Assembly (NCBI GenBank): GCA_964651505.1
Contig: CAZYXT010000031.1
Coordinates: forward strand, 1-21,642
Direction: 5' to 3'
Length of the DNA: 21,642 nucleotides
From: Avisuccinivibrio_A sp964651505
Lineage (GTDB): Bacteria; Pseudomonadota; Gammaproteobacteria; Enterobacterales; Succinivibrionaceae
Position numbers and translations under genes: made by a program. Shown in pieces: positions 5,604-12,641 of this stretch (the first letter of the stretch is position 1; every line of letters begins with the position of its first letter). The notes under the pieces are model-generated. The model was not told the DNA's origin, did no database searches, and saw only the letters and a program-made list of their open reading frames with translations.

Positions 5604-8600
5604 ATGACCACACAAGATCCGAAGGATTTACTTGGTTTCTCTGCTCTTGACGAAGATGACGTTCCTTCAGCATTAAAAGCTTGCGATGATGCTTCTGATT
5701 CTGAGGACGAGATGGCCTCCTTCAGCCGCGATCTGCTTGCCAAACGCCGCGAGGGCTTAAAAAAAGACCAATCGTCTGACGCCGATTTAGAGCCTCAGGC
5801 ACAGGATAAAGAGCAACGCTTGCGTGCAAAAGACAAGGCGCAAAGCGCAACAGAAGAGGGCGCTTTGGCACAAGAAGACATGCAGCAGGGCTTTGATGAG
5901 AGCTTTGTGCCAAATGAGACTGCCCAAGAGGAAGTTTGCGGCAGCTCTTTTGAGGATTGGCAAGATAAGAGTCTTTCTGATGTAAACAATGAAGAGCAGG
6001 CAGACAAAGAGAAGCAGGCCCCTGATGATGCAAACGGGGCATCCGTGCCATGGGATTTAGAGGATGCTTTGGTGCAAAAGGACAATGATGTCTCTTTAAA
6101 TCCTGCAAAGACTTCTTTGCAAGAAGATGCGCCCTCTGATGACTCTGATCATGAAAAGAGAGCCGGGGGTGAAACGCAGGATGGCACTGTCAAACACCGG
6201 CTGTGCCTGTGCTTTAAAAATTCTCGCCGCCGCTTTGCCATGTTCATGCTCAAGGCCGCCGCGGGACTGTTTGTGATCCTCGCCGCCTTTTTCGTGTACT
6301 TTGATGCGGTGGTCATGGAGCAGTTTGAAGTTGACGACAAGTGGGTCTTGCCTGCGGTGGTCTACTCGCGTCCTTTGGAGCTTTACCCCGAGCAAAGACT
6401 GTCTTTTAAGCAGATGCTCTATGAGCTTAGTCTGCTCAAATACCGCGAGGTGCCGCAGCCGCAGCGCCCCGGGGAATATGCCGTCAATGAAAAGACCGGG
6501 CGCATCGTGCTCATCAAGCGTCCCTTCTCTTTTCCCGACGGCGAGGAAGATCGCACCACCTTGCTTGTGGAGTTTGACGAGGGGCGCATCGGCAGGCTCT
6601 TAAATGCCGACACCATGCAGGAGCTTTCTTATGCGCGCATGGATCCCGTGCTCTTGGATCGCATCAACCGCATCGAGCCCAAGGAAGATCGCATCTTCAT
6701 CACCCTCGATGAGGTGCCGCAAACCTTAATCGCCACCCTCCTTGAGATTGAAGATCGGCGTTTTTACGAACACATGGGCATCAATCCGTGGGCCATCGGC
6801 CGGGCCTTCGTGCGCAACCTTTTGGCAGGGCGCGTGGTCGAAGGGGGCAGCACCATCACGCAGCAATTGGTCAAAAACTACTTTTTGACCAACGAAAAAA
6901 GCTATGCGCGCAAGTTCAAAGAACTCATCATGGCCCTGATCATGGATCACCGCTACACCAAAGATCAGATCTTGGAGGCCTACTTAAACGAGATTTATTT
7001 GGGTCAAAACGGCAAAGCAGGAATCTACGGCTTCGGTCTGGCCTCTTACTTCTACTTTGGCGTGCCGGTCTCGGAGCTGTCGGTCGATCAGGCAGCCTTG
7101 CTGGTGGGGCTCATCAAAGGCCCCTCTTATTATGATCCGTGGCGCCACCCCGATAATGCCCTTGAGCGGCGCAATACGGTGCTGGCCGTGCTCAAAAACC
7201 GCGGGCATTTGACAGAGGCTCAATACGAGCAGCATGCGGCCAAGCCTTTGAATGTCATTAAGCGCGGGTCGATGAATTATTCTAAGACCCCCGCCTTCAT
7301 GGGCGTGCTCAAGCATGAGATCTCCTCGCGCTTTGGTCAGGATTTTTTGTCAGGCAACGGCATCCGCATTTTCACCAGCCTCGATCCGCAGGCGCAAATC
7401 GCAGCGGAGACTGCGGTGGCCCAAACCCTCGATGCCATCGAAAATGAGCGCAATCTTAAGGGCTTGGAGGCTGCCATGGTGGTCAGCTCCTGGCGCACCG
7501 CCGAGATCTCGGCGGTGGTGGGCAGCCGCACCCCCAAGTACGACGGCTTCAACCGCGTCATCGAAGGCAGAAGGCAAATAGGCTCCCTTGCCAAGCCCAT
7601 GGTCTATCTGACCGCCTTCAACCGCGGCTATCATTTGGGCTCCATCGTCAACGACACCCCCGTCACCATCAGGCTGGCCGACGGCAAGACGTGGAGTCCC
7701 AAAAACGATGACGGCCAATTCCGCGGCCCCATCACGGTGCTGCGCGCCATGACAAGCTCATTGAATGTGCCCACGGTGAGGATCGGCATGGGGGCGGGGC
7801 TTTCCAATGTGCGCGACACCTTCATCAAGGCAGGCGTCAATCGGGCCATGCCTTTGTATCCTTCGATGCTCTTGGGCACCTTGGAGCTTACCCCTTATGA
7901 GCTTAATGCCATGTATGCCTCATTGGCCACCGACGGCGTGTATCAGAATCTGACCACATTAAGGACGGTGGTCAAAAACGGCAAGGTGGTTTACGAGCGC
8001 GCATCGCTGGCAGGAGCTCGCACTTTTGACCCCGAAGACACCTATCTTACCTTGTATGCGATGACGCAGGCCACGCAAAGAGGCACCGGCCGCCGTCTTG
8101 CCAATCAGTTCCCGGGCGTGAACATTGCCTCGAAGACCGGCACCACCAACAAAAATCGCGATGCCTGGTCGGTGGGCATAGACTCTGATGAACTGGTGAC
8201 CACCTGGATTGGCTTTGATGACAACAAATCCACGGGCCTGTACGGATCCTCGGGGGCTTTGCGCGTGTACGCGGCCTATTTGGGCGAGCGCGGGGTCAAC
8301 TCCTTGGAGTTAAAGCGACCCTCGGGCATCAAGTTTGTCAACTTTGACCAAAACGGGCAGGTGGTCGACGATGATTGCCGCGAAAGCGGCCTGACCTTGC
8401 TGCCTGCGCGCACCGACAAGATTGCAGGCATCCGCCGCTGCCATCAGGGAGTCTTCATCAGCACCATGCCTAAGATGCAAAGCGAAGACCCCAATCCCAA
8501 GCACGGCCGTGCCGTGCCTGCTCCTGCACAGGATCCCGCTCCCGCCCCCGCCGGCGAGCAAAACCTCAACGACTTTGAAAAGTTCCTGCTTGGGCTTTAA
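5604..8600 (+). CDS. mrcB: Penicillin-binding protein 1b, bifunctional peptidoglycan synthase
   Basis: Class A PBP that polymerises and cross-links peptidoglycan at the outer face of the inner membrane. At 998 residues it is about 150 longer than E. coli PBP1b. Residues 1 to about 205 are an acidic, Asp/Glu/Gln/Ala-rich, apparently disordered cytoplasmic tail. One membrane segment spans about 211-235, followed by a UB2H-like region. The GT51 domain carries catalytic Glu383 in EDRRFYEH and the GGSTITQQLVKN motif. The transpeptidase has Ser661 in SLAK, SLN at 719-721 and KTGT at 844-847. All catalytic motifs are intact. The tail ends in a Pro/Ala stretch. The ATG at 5604 has no strong Shine-Dalgarno. 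In E. coli mrcB also lies near dksA. Confidence 0.97.
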   Translation: MTTQDPKDLLGFSALDEDDVPSALKACDDASDSEDEMASFSRDLLAKRREGLKKDQSSDADLEPQAQDKEQRLRAKDKAQSATEEGALAQEDMQQGFDESFVPNETAQEEVCGSSFEDWQDKSLSDVNNEEQADKEKQAPDDANGASVPWDLEDALVQKDNDVSLNPAKTSLQEDAPSDDSDHEKRAGGETQDGTVKHRLCLCFKNSRRRFAMFMLKAAAGLFVILAAFFVYFDAVVMEQFEVDDKWVLPAVVYSRPLELYPEQRLSFKQMLYELSLLKYREVPQPQRPGEYAVNEKTGRIVLIKRPFSFPDGEEDRTTLLVEFDEGRIGRLLNADTMQELSYARMDPVLLDRINRIEPKEDRIFITLDEVPQTLIATLLEIEDRRFYEHMGINPWAIGRAFVRNLLAGRVVEGGSTITQQLVKNYFLTNEKSYARKFKELIMALIMDHRYTKDQILEAYLNEIYLGQNGKAGIYGFGLASYFYFGVPVSELSVDQAALLVGLIKGPSYYDPWRHPDNALERRNTVLAVLKNRGHLTEAQYEQHAAKPLNVIKRGSMNYSKTPAFMGVLKHEISSRFGQDFLSGNGIRIFTSLDPQAQIAAETAVAQTLDAIENERNLKGLEAAMVVSSWRTAEISAVVGSRTPKYDGFNRVIEGRRQIGSLAKPMVYLTAFNRGYHLGSIVNDTPVTIRLADGKTWSPKNDDGQFRGPITVLRAMTSSLNVPTVRIGMGAGLSNVRDTFIKAGVNRAMPLYPSMLLGTLELTPYELNAMYASLATDGVYQNLTTLRTVVKNGKVVYERASLAGARTFDPEDTYLTLYAMTQATQRGTGRRLANQFPGVNIASKTGTTNKNRDAWSVGIDSDELVTTWIGFDDNKSTGLYGSSGALRVYAAYLGERGVNSLELKRPSGIKFVNFDQNGQVVDDDCRESGLTLLPARTDKIAGIRRCHQGVFISTMPKMQSEDPNPKHGRAVPAPAQDPAPAPAGEQNLNDFEKFLLGL

Positions 8601-8608
8601 AGCTTTTT

Positions 8609-8635
8609 TGCGCCCCGATTTTTGATGAGGGCGCA
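8609..8635 (+). terminator. Weak terminator-like hairpin after mrcB
   Basis: A perfect 7-bp stem, TGCGCCC with GGGCGCA, encloses a 13-nt loop 8 bases past the mrcB stop. It is followed by CTCTTA rather than a T-tract, so termination here may be inefficient or Rho assisted. Confidence 0.4.
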
Positions 8636-8669
8636 CTCTTAGGCAATCAAGAGCAAGGGCCCTTAAGAT

Positions 8670-8728
8670 AGCTTCAGACAAAGGAGAGCCCCGGTTTATT
8701 CCTGCCTATAAGATCGCAGTCTGAAGCT
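8670..8728. repeat. Inverted repeat with 39-nt loop in mrcB-methyltransferase gap
   Basis: AGCTTCAGAC (8670-8679) and GTCTGAAGCT (8719-8728) are perfect 10-bp inverted copies. Inside the loop, AGCCCCGGTTTATT (8687-8700) has a near copy with two extra G at 8751-8766. The CTTCAGA core recurs in the 29-bp palindrome at 9044-9072. Function is unknown. Confidence 0.6.
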
Positions 8729-9043
8729 TTGGCAGAGTCGATTGCAAGACAGCCCCGGGGTTTATTTAAGCCTTTTTGCTCTTTGCGGCAGTGCCTCGGC
8801 AAAGAGTGCAAAATTGCGTAAAAATGCGCTTTAAGCGCCATGAAGCGCGCCCCTGCCGAGCCTTGGATCTTGCCCTTTGCTAAAAACTTTTGTCTTTGTT
8901 ATCAGATGTCTTATTAAGATTATGTATAAGTTATGCTTATTAAAAAGCATATAACTATTAATCGTCATGAGAGAATATGACAAAAATCTTGCAAGCCTTG
9001 CAAACTGCTTTTCACCAAAATAACTTGCTCTTCAGGGGGTTGG

Positions 9044-9072
9044 CTTCAGATAAACTTTAAGTTATTCTGAAG
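9044..9072. repeat. 29-bp imperfect palindrome, candidate operator
   Basis: CTTCAGATAAACTT and AAGTTATTCTGAAG face each other around one central base; 12 of the 14 base pairs match. It sits 133 bp before the methyltransferase start, downstream of the AT-rich promoter candidate. Its size and symmetry fit binding of a dimeric regulator, and its CTTCAGA half-site also occurs in the inverted repeat at 8670-8728. Confidence 0.5.
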
Positions 9073-9167
9073 CTCGTCAAATCAAGGGAAATCTGAAACT
9101 TGCCCCGGGGCATCGGTAAATCCCTTTTAAGTGAGAGATTCTTTGCAAAATAGTCAGGATCTTACAG

Positions 9168-9221
9168 ATGCAGAGCAGAATAAAAAGAAGCTTTGAGGGA
9201 TCGCATGAAACCGGTCTCTGA
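9168..9221 (+). CDS. Possible 17-residue leader peptide overlapping the methyltransferase start
   Basis: An ATG at 9168 preceded by AGGA with an 8-nt spacer opens a frame of 17 codons (begins MQSRIKRS) ending in TGA at 9219-9221, past the methyltransferase ATG at 9205 in another frame. Ribosomes on it would cross the downstream start, so it could couple or limit methyltransferase translation. It is short enough to be chance. Confidence 0.2.
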   Translation: MQSRIKRSFEGSHETGL

Positions 9222-10863
9222 TAACAGCGCACAAAAATTGAGGGGAGCCTTTTATACGCCTCTTGAGGCTGCTTCAGCCATGGTCAGACTGTCTTTCAAT
9301 GCGCAAATGAAAACCATGCTCGAGCCCTCGTGCGGAGAGGGAGTGTTCTTTGAGGCCATCGGCAGGCTCAGGCTTGGAGAGCGCTTTACCAAGATGCACG
9401 CCGTGGAGATCGATAAGGCGGCGGCAGACAAAACGCGGCTTTTAAAAGAAAAGCTGCCGGCCCTTGAGGTCTTTAACGAGGATTTTTTCGATTTTTATAA
9501 ACGAAACAGGGGCAAGAGCGGTTATGACCTGATTGCAGGCAATCCCCCTTACATTCGTTTTCAGTATCTGACAAAGCAGCAGCGCACGGCCTTAAACGAG
9601 ATCTGTGCCGAAGCCGACATCCGCGTCAGCCGCATGAGCAACGCCTGGGCCGTCTTTTTGGTGTGCTGCGCGCGCCTGTTAAGCGAGCAGGGCACCATGG
9701 CCATGGTGGTGCCATCTGAGGTGCTGCAGGTCTCCTATGCCTCGGACATCAGAAGGTATCTTGCCGCCCATTTTGCATCCATCACCCTCATCACTTTTGA
9801 GCGCCTGATCTTCGAGGCTTTGGAGCAGGAGGTGGTGATCCTGATCTGTCGCAAACAAAGCTCAAGCCGGGGCATCAGGATCTTGGAGCTGCAAGATCTT
9901 GATGATCTAAAAGATCTGGCCGCATCCGATCTTAATCCCGGGCAGGCAAAGATTGTCGATGACAAGTGGACGCGCTACTTTATCGACGAACACGATCAAA
10001 GGATTTTGGAGAGCTTAAAAAGCGATCCGAGGCTGATGCGCATGGACGAGTGCTGCCGCATCAGCGTGGGCATCACCACGGGCAACAACCGCTATTTTTG
10101 CGTCGATGAAAAGACGGCTCAAGAATACGATCTTAAAGACATCTGCCTGCCCTTGGTGGGGCGCAGCAGCCAGGCCCGCGGCATCTGCTTTACCCGCAAG
10201 GATTGGGAGCACAACCGCTCATCGGGGCTTAAGGCTTATCTGGTGCAATTTCCATCGGATGTGGAATTTGAACGCTACCCTCAAAGGCATAAGGACTATA
10301 TAGCCTTGGGGGAGGAGCGCAAGGAGAATTTGGGCTTTAAGTGCAGCATCCGCGATCGCTGGTACATCGTTCCGTCCGTGTGGGTGTCCGATGCCTTCTT
10401 TTTGCGGCGCAACAACCGCTATCCCAAGCTGGCGTTAAATTGTTGCAACGCTGTCTCCACCGACACCATGCACCGCTTAAGCCTCAAAGAGGGCATGACA
10501 GGCGATGATCTGCTCATCTCCTATTACAACAGCATCTCTTTGGCCTTCACCGAGGTGTGCGGGCGCAGCTACGGCGGCGGGGTGCTTGAGATCCTGCCCA
10601 AGGAGGCAGGCAAGATCATGCTGGCGCGCCCGGAGAACCTCGACCCTGAGGTAAAAGAGCATCTTTTAAAGCTCATCGACGAGGCGGTGCGGCAGGATAA
10701 GGATTTAAACGAGGCCTTGGATGAAACCGACCGTTTGTTTTTGGCAGGACATTTGGGCTTTGATCTTGATGTGTGCAGGCAGTGCCGGCAGATCTGGCTC
10801 AAATTGCAATCGCGCAGGCTCAAAAGGCACAGGATAAGCTCAGGCAAAATGCGGGGCGATTAA
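9205..10863 (+). CDS. Solitary N6-adenine DNA methyltransferase (Eco57I/TaqI-like)
   Basis: SAM-dependent methyltransferase that would methylate adenine N6 in a specific DNA sequence. Gamma-class order: motif X GAFYTP (14-19), SAM-binding motif I EPSCGEGVF (40-48), then catalytic NPPY at 113-116. The C-terminal half (about 250-500) resembles the target-recognition region of TaqI-type enzymes. The 552-residue form starts at the ATG at 9205, with GAGGGA just upstream; an in-frame TTG at 9193 would add four residues but overlaps that signal. No restriction endonuclease, specificity subunit or helicase is adjacent, and both flanks are long non-coding stretches, which suggests an acquired or orphan enzyme. 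The recognition sequence cannot be read from the sequence. Confidence 0.88.
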   Translation: MKPVSDNSAQKLRGAFYTPLEAASAMVRLSFNAQMKTMLEPSCGEGVFFEAIGRLRLGERFTKMHAVEIDKAAADKTRLLKEKLPALEVFNEDFFDFYKRNRGKSGYDLIAGNPPYIRFQYLTKQQRTALNEICAEADIRVSRMSNAWAVFLVCCARLLSEQGTMAMVVPSEVLQVSYASDIRRYLAAHFASITLITFERLIFEALEQEVVILICRKQSSSRGIRILELQDLDDLKDLAASDLNPGQAKIVDDKWTRYFIDEHDQRILESLKSDPRLMRMDECCRISVGITTGNNRYFCVDEKTAQEYDLKDICLPLVGRSSQARGICFTRKDWEHNRSSGLKAYLVQFPSDVEFERYPQRHKDYIALGEERKENLGFKCSIRDRWYIVPSVWVSDAFFLRRNNRYPKLALNCCNAVSTDTMHRLSLKEGMTGDDLLISYYNSISLAFTEVCGRSYGGGVLEILPKEAGKIMLARPENLDPEVKEHLLKLIDEAVRQDKDLNEALDETDRLFLAGHLGFDLDVCRQCRQIWLKLQSRRLKRHRISSGKMRGD

Positions 10864-10978
10864 AAGCCCTGCTCCCAAGCTTTAAAAAAGAGCACAAAAA
10901 AGCCAAATTTAAAGCAGCTTTGAGCGGCGCTTTGCTGCCAAGCCTTTGGGACAAATTGGGTCTTCTGTTAATTTTTGC

Positions 10979-11007
10979 TTGGTAATCTTCTTAAAACATG
11001 CTATAAA
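10979..11007 (+). promoter_or_regulatory. Sigma-70 promoter of the small-RNA candidate
   Basis: TTGGTA (10979-10984), exactly 17 bp, then TATAAA (11002-11007) with a TGC extension in front of the -10. This is one of the best promoter matches in the window, with no ORF correctly placed to use it; transcription would begin near 11014. Confidence 0.6.
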
Positions 11008-11013
11008 AATGAC

Positions 11014-11113
11014 ACCCTATGCAATAAAAATTGGAACCTTTCTTTAGGCGCCGCGGTGCGCCGAGGATTGAATTGCCTTTGGATTTTCGGTCTTTGACCG
11101 AATGGTTTTTATT
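11014..11113 (+). ncRNA. Candidate small RNA of about 100 nt
   Basis: The interval between a strong promoter and an intrinsic terminator has no significant ORF. It contains a hairpin GGCGC-CGCGGT-GCGCC (11048-11063) and the terminator hairpin. Three GGA triplets lie in segments not covered by these hairpins (UUGGAACC, GAGGAUUG, UUGGAUUU), reminiscent of CsrA-binding RNAs, but that link is only suggestive. It could instead be a leader for an unidentified downstream gene. No known RNA family was recognised. Confidence 0.4.
11086..11110 (+). terminator. Intrinsic terminator of the small-RNA candidate
   Basis: TTCGGTC pairs perfectly with GACCGAA around a TTT loop (11086-11102), followed by TGG and five T, then ATT. 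It is 223 bp past the methyltransferase stop, so it serves the promoter at 10979 and perhaps also the methyltransferase transcript. Confidence 0.75.
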
Positions 11114-11431
11114 GTGAAAATCAAAGGAAGTTGAGTCATCATGCATCCTGTCATTCAAGCATGTCCCATCGAACGCCAAGCCTTTGTCAGGCTGCAGTCT
11201 TCGTGCGCCTTTGCATTGCATGCTCTCATCTTCATTGAACAGATGAGGAGCGCGATGCAGTATCCTTGTTTGTTTAATGGGTGTTTGTCATGGCCGGGGG
11301 GAGAGCGGAGCGGCAGCAGAGGGGTGCGTGTCTTGAACGCAAAGCATTCGGCCCCGGGCTTTGGCGGCAGGCTCTGCAGACGGCTTCGGGCGGGGCTTAT
11401 TAAACAAAGAATTTTAGTGCGCGCTTTTAAA

Positions 11432-11761
11432 TCAGGCGTCGATGTTGATGGCCCGGGTGCCGTCAGGCCTGGTCCAAGAAGAGGGCGTCTTGCCTTGGAG
11501 CATATAGCTGAAGGCCAAAATGGCGGCGATGATGCCGTACAGCTGCACCGGCACCTCTTCGCCTTCATTGAGGCTTTGCAGCTCGTTCATCAAAACCTCG
11601 TCGCGGTGCACATACAAACCAAGCTCTTCTGCCATCTTGATGATGGCTTGAGCCCGCTCCTCGCTGCCCTTGGCCGCCACAAACGGGGCAGGCTTGTCCT
11701 CATCGTAACTTAAGGCTATGGCCTTGCGGGCTTTTTCGTAATTCTTGGGTAGATTCATCAT
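11432..11761 (-). CDS. Free-standing FlhB C-terminal-like protein (FhlB/YlqH type)
   Basis: Corresponds to the cytoplasmic C-terminal domain of the flagellar/type III export switch FlhB/EscU without its membrane part. The 109-residue protein has AIALSYDEDKPAPFVAAKG, a helix ending in AEELGLYVHRD, and EEVPVQLYGIIAAILAFSYML, which match the FlhB family C-terminus. The self-cleaving NPTH motif that should precede ALxY is absent. ATG codons at 11761 and 11758 overlap the stop of the upstream FliK-like frame (ATGATGA), so the two are probably coupled. A FliK-like gene next to an FhlB gene is also seen as ylqG-ylqH in Bacillus. A role in export specificity is inferred. Confidence 0.82.
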   Translation of the reverse strand: MMNLPKNYEKARKAIALSYDEDKPAPFVAAKGSEERAQAIIKMAEELGLYVHRDEVLMNELQSLNEGEEVPVQLYGIIAAILAFSYMLQGKTPSSWTRPDGTRAINIDA

Positions 11762-12540
11762 GCCTCTGTCAATTGAGTGGTCTTAATGTCAAGTTTGCCG
11801 TGATCCGATTTTGCGTAAGCCTCTTGTTTTTCGTATTTAAGATCGACCTCTCCCATCACCACCAAAGATGAGCGCGTGGTGATGCCCAGATCTTGCAATC
11901 TGCCCCTAAGCGCAGGCAGCATGCTTTGAATGAGCGTTTGGGTCTGAGGCTTCGGAGTCTTAAAGGAGAGCTTAAGCTCAGGCAGCTTGGCCTCGGCTTT
12001 CACCTGCAATGGCCCAAGTTCATTTAAATCGAGCAAAAAGTTAAGATGCCAGGTCTTTTCTTTGTCATCGTGCCTGATGCCGAGTGCCCCTTCCTCTGCC
12101 CCGTCCGATTGGGCAGGCAGCGGCAGATAGCTTGGCAGGGAAAAGCCTTGCAGCAAGGTGCACTCTTCTTTGAGCCTCTCGACAAAGCCGAAGGTTTGCC
12201 GCAAAAGCTGCGAGGTGCTGCCCTCCGAGAGCTTTGCGCGCGAGTTTGCGCCTATTTCGGAGGAGAGTGCCGAGGAGAGGTTTTGGCCTCTGTCTTTGAG
12301 GAATTTTCTGACCTCCTTGCCCAATTGCTCAAAACGCAGGCACAACAGCATAAAAGCCCATTGATGCAGGCCCAAGGCCAAAGAGGAGTTGGGCGAGAGG
12401 GGGCCTGTGACAAAGTTTAAAAACTCGCTGACCGTTTTGAGGTTGTTTAAAGGGTTGTTCAAAGCATGCATCAGGCTTTGAGCCATTTGGGCAACCTTGG
12501 GATCGGTGCTTGCTGCGGCGCTTTGCAAGGCCCCCATCAA
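11758..12540 (-). CDS. FliK-type hook-length control C-terminal domain, probably the 3' part of a frameshifted gene
   Basis: The last 110 residues resemble the FliK C-terminal domain that interacts with FlhB: HLNFLLDLNELGPLQVKAEAKLPE..., then SMLPALRGRLQDLGI. The frame has TTG at 12540 and ATG at 12537, but neither has a ribosome binding site. The frame stays open upstream to 12666 with no ATG, GTG or TTG, overlapping the end of the 966-codon ORF by 24 nt. That overlap contains the U7 heptamer, so this segment is most simply the C-terminus of a fused protein reached by a -1 shift (about 296 residues after the slip). The stop overlaps the start of the FlhB-like gene. Alternatives are a recent frameshift mutation or a sequencing error. 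Confidence 0.75.
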   Translation of the reverse strand: MMGALQSAAASTDPKVAQMAQSLMHALNNPLNNLKTVSEFLNFVTGPLSPNSSLALGLHQWAFMLLCLRFEQLGKEVRKFLKDRGQNLSSALSSEIGANSRAKLSEGSTSQLLRQTFGFVERLKEECTLLQGFSLPSYLPLPAQSDGAEEGALGIRHDDKEKTWHLNFLLDLNELGPLQVKAEAKLPELKLSFKTPKPQTQTLIQSMLPALRGRLQDLGITTRSSLVVMGEVDLKYEKQEAYAKSDHGKLDIKTTQLTEA

Positions 12541-12606
12541 GGTGTTAAAGGCATTGGTATTGGGCGCAAGGGAAGAGGTCGGCGCCGAGGTTTTAAGGGC
12601 AGATCC

Positions 12607-12634
12607 TGCCGTCCCCGCCCGCAGGGGGGAGGCA
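12607..12634 (-). other. GC-rich hairpin downstream of the slippery heptamer
   Basis: In the mRNA sense UGCC pairs with GGCA, and inside it CCCC pairs with GGGG across a small internal loop, with a 9-nt loop. It starts 13 nt after the heptamer. Frameshift-stimulating hairpins usually lie 5-9 nt away, so the spacing is longer than typical. Confidence 0.4.
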
Positions 12635-12641
12635 CTCTCGC

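Larger units (their letters stand above)
8601..9204. other. 604-bp gene-free, palindrome-rich region upstream of the methyltransferase
   Basis: No convincing gene is present. The first 280 bp are GC-rich with inverted and direct repeats. The next 100 bp are AT-rich and contain TTGTCT-16 bp-TATTAA (8890-8917) on the plus strand as a possible promoter, then a GTTATGCTT...AAGCATATAAC hairpin (8930-8954). A 29-bp palindrome (9044-9072), the exact 12-bp palindrome TGCCCCGGGGCA (9101-9112) and a 17-codon ORF follow before the methyltransferase start. Confidence 0.6.
10864..11431. other. 568-bp gap between methyltransferase and flagellar genes
   Basis: This stretch holds the small-RNA candidate described separately (10979-11113). 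The rest, 11114-11431, shows no gene I can support. An ATG at 11141 preceded by AAGGAAG opens a long frame, but most of that frame runs antisense through the FlhB-like gene. No clear T-tailed terminator was found for that leftward gene either. Confidence 0.5.

Noticed and set aside
8967..9023. 18-codon ORF (starts MREYDKN) in the AT-rich part of the methyltransferase leader
   Set aside because: No Shine-Dalgarno and no sign of selection; probably chance.
11141..11713. 190-codon plus-strand ORF with an AAGGAAG upstream
   Set aside because: Its second half is antisense to the well-supported FlhB-like gene, the product is rich in His/Arg/Gly typical of shadow frames, and the first part has no recognisable features.
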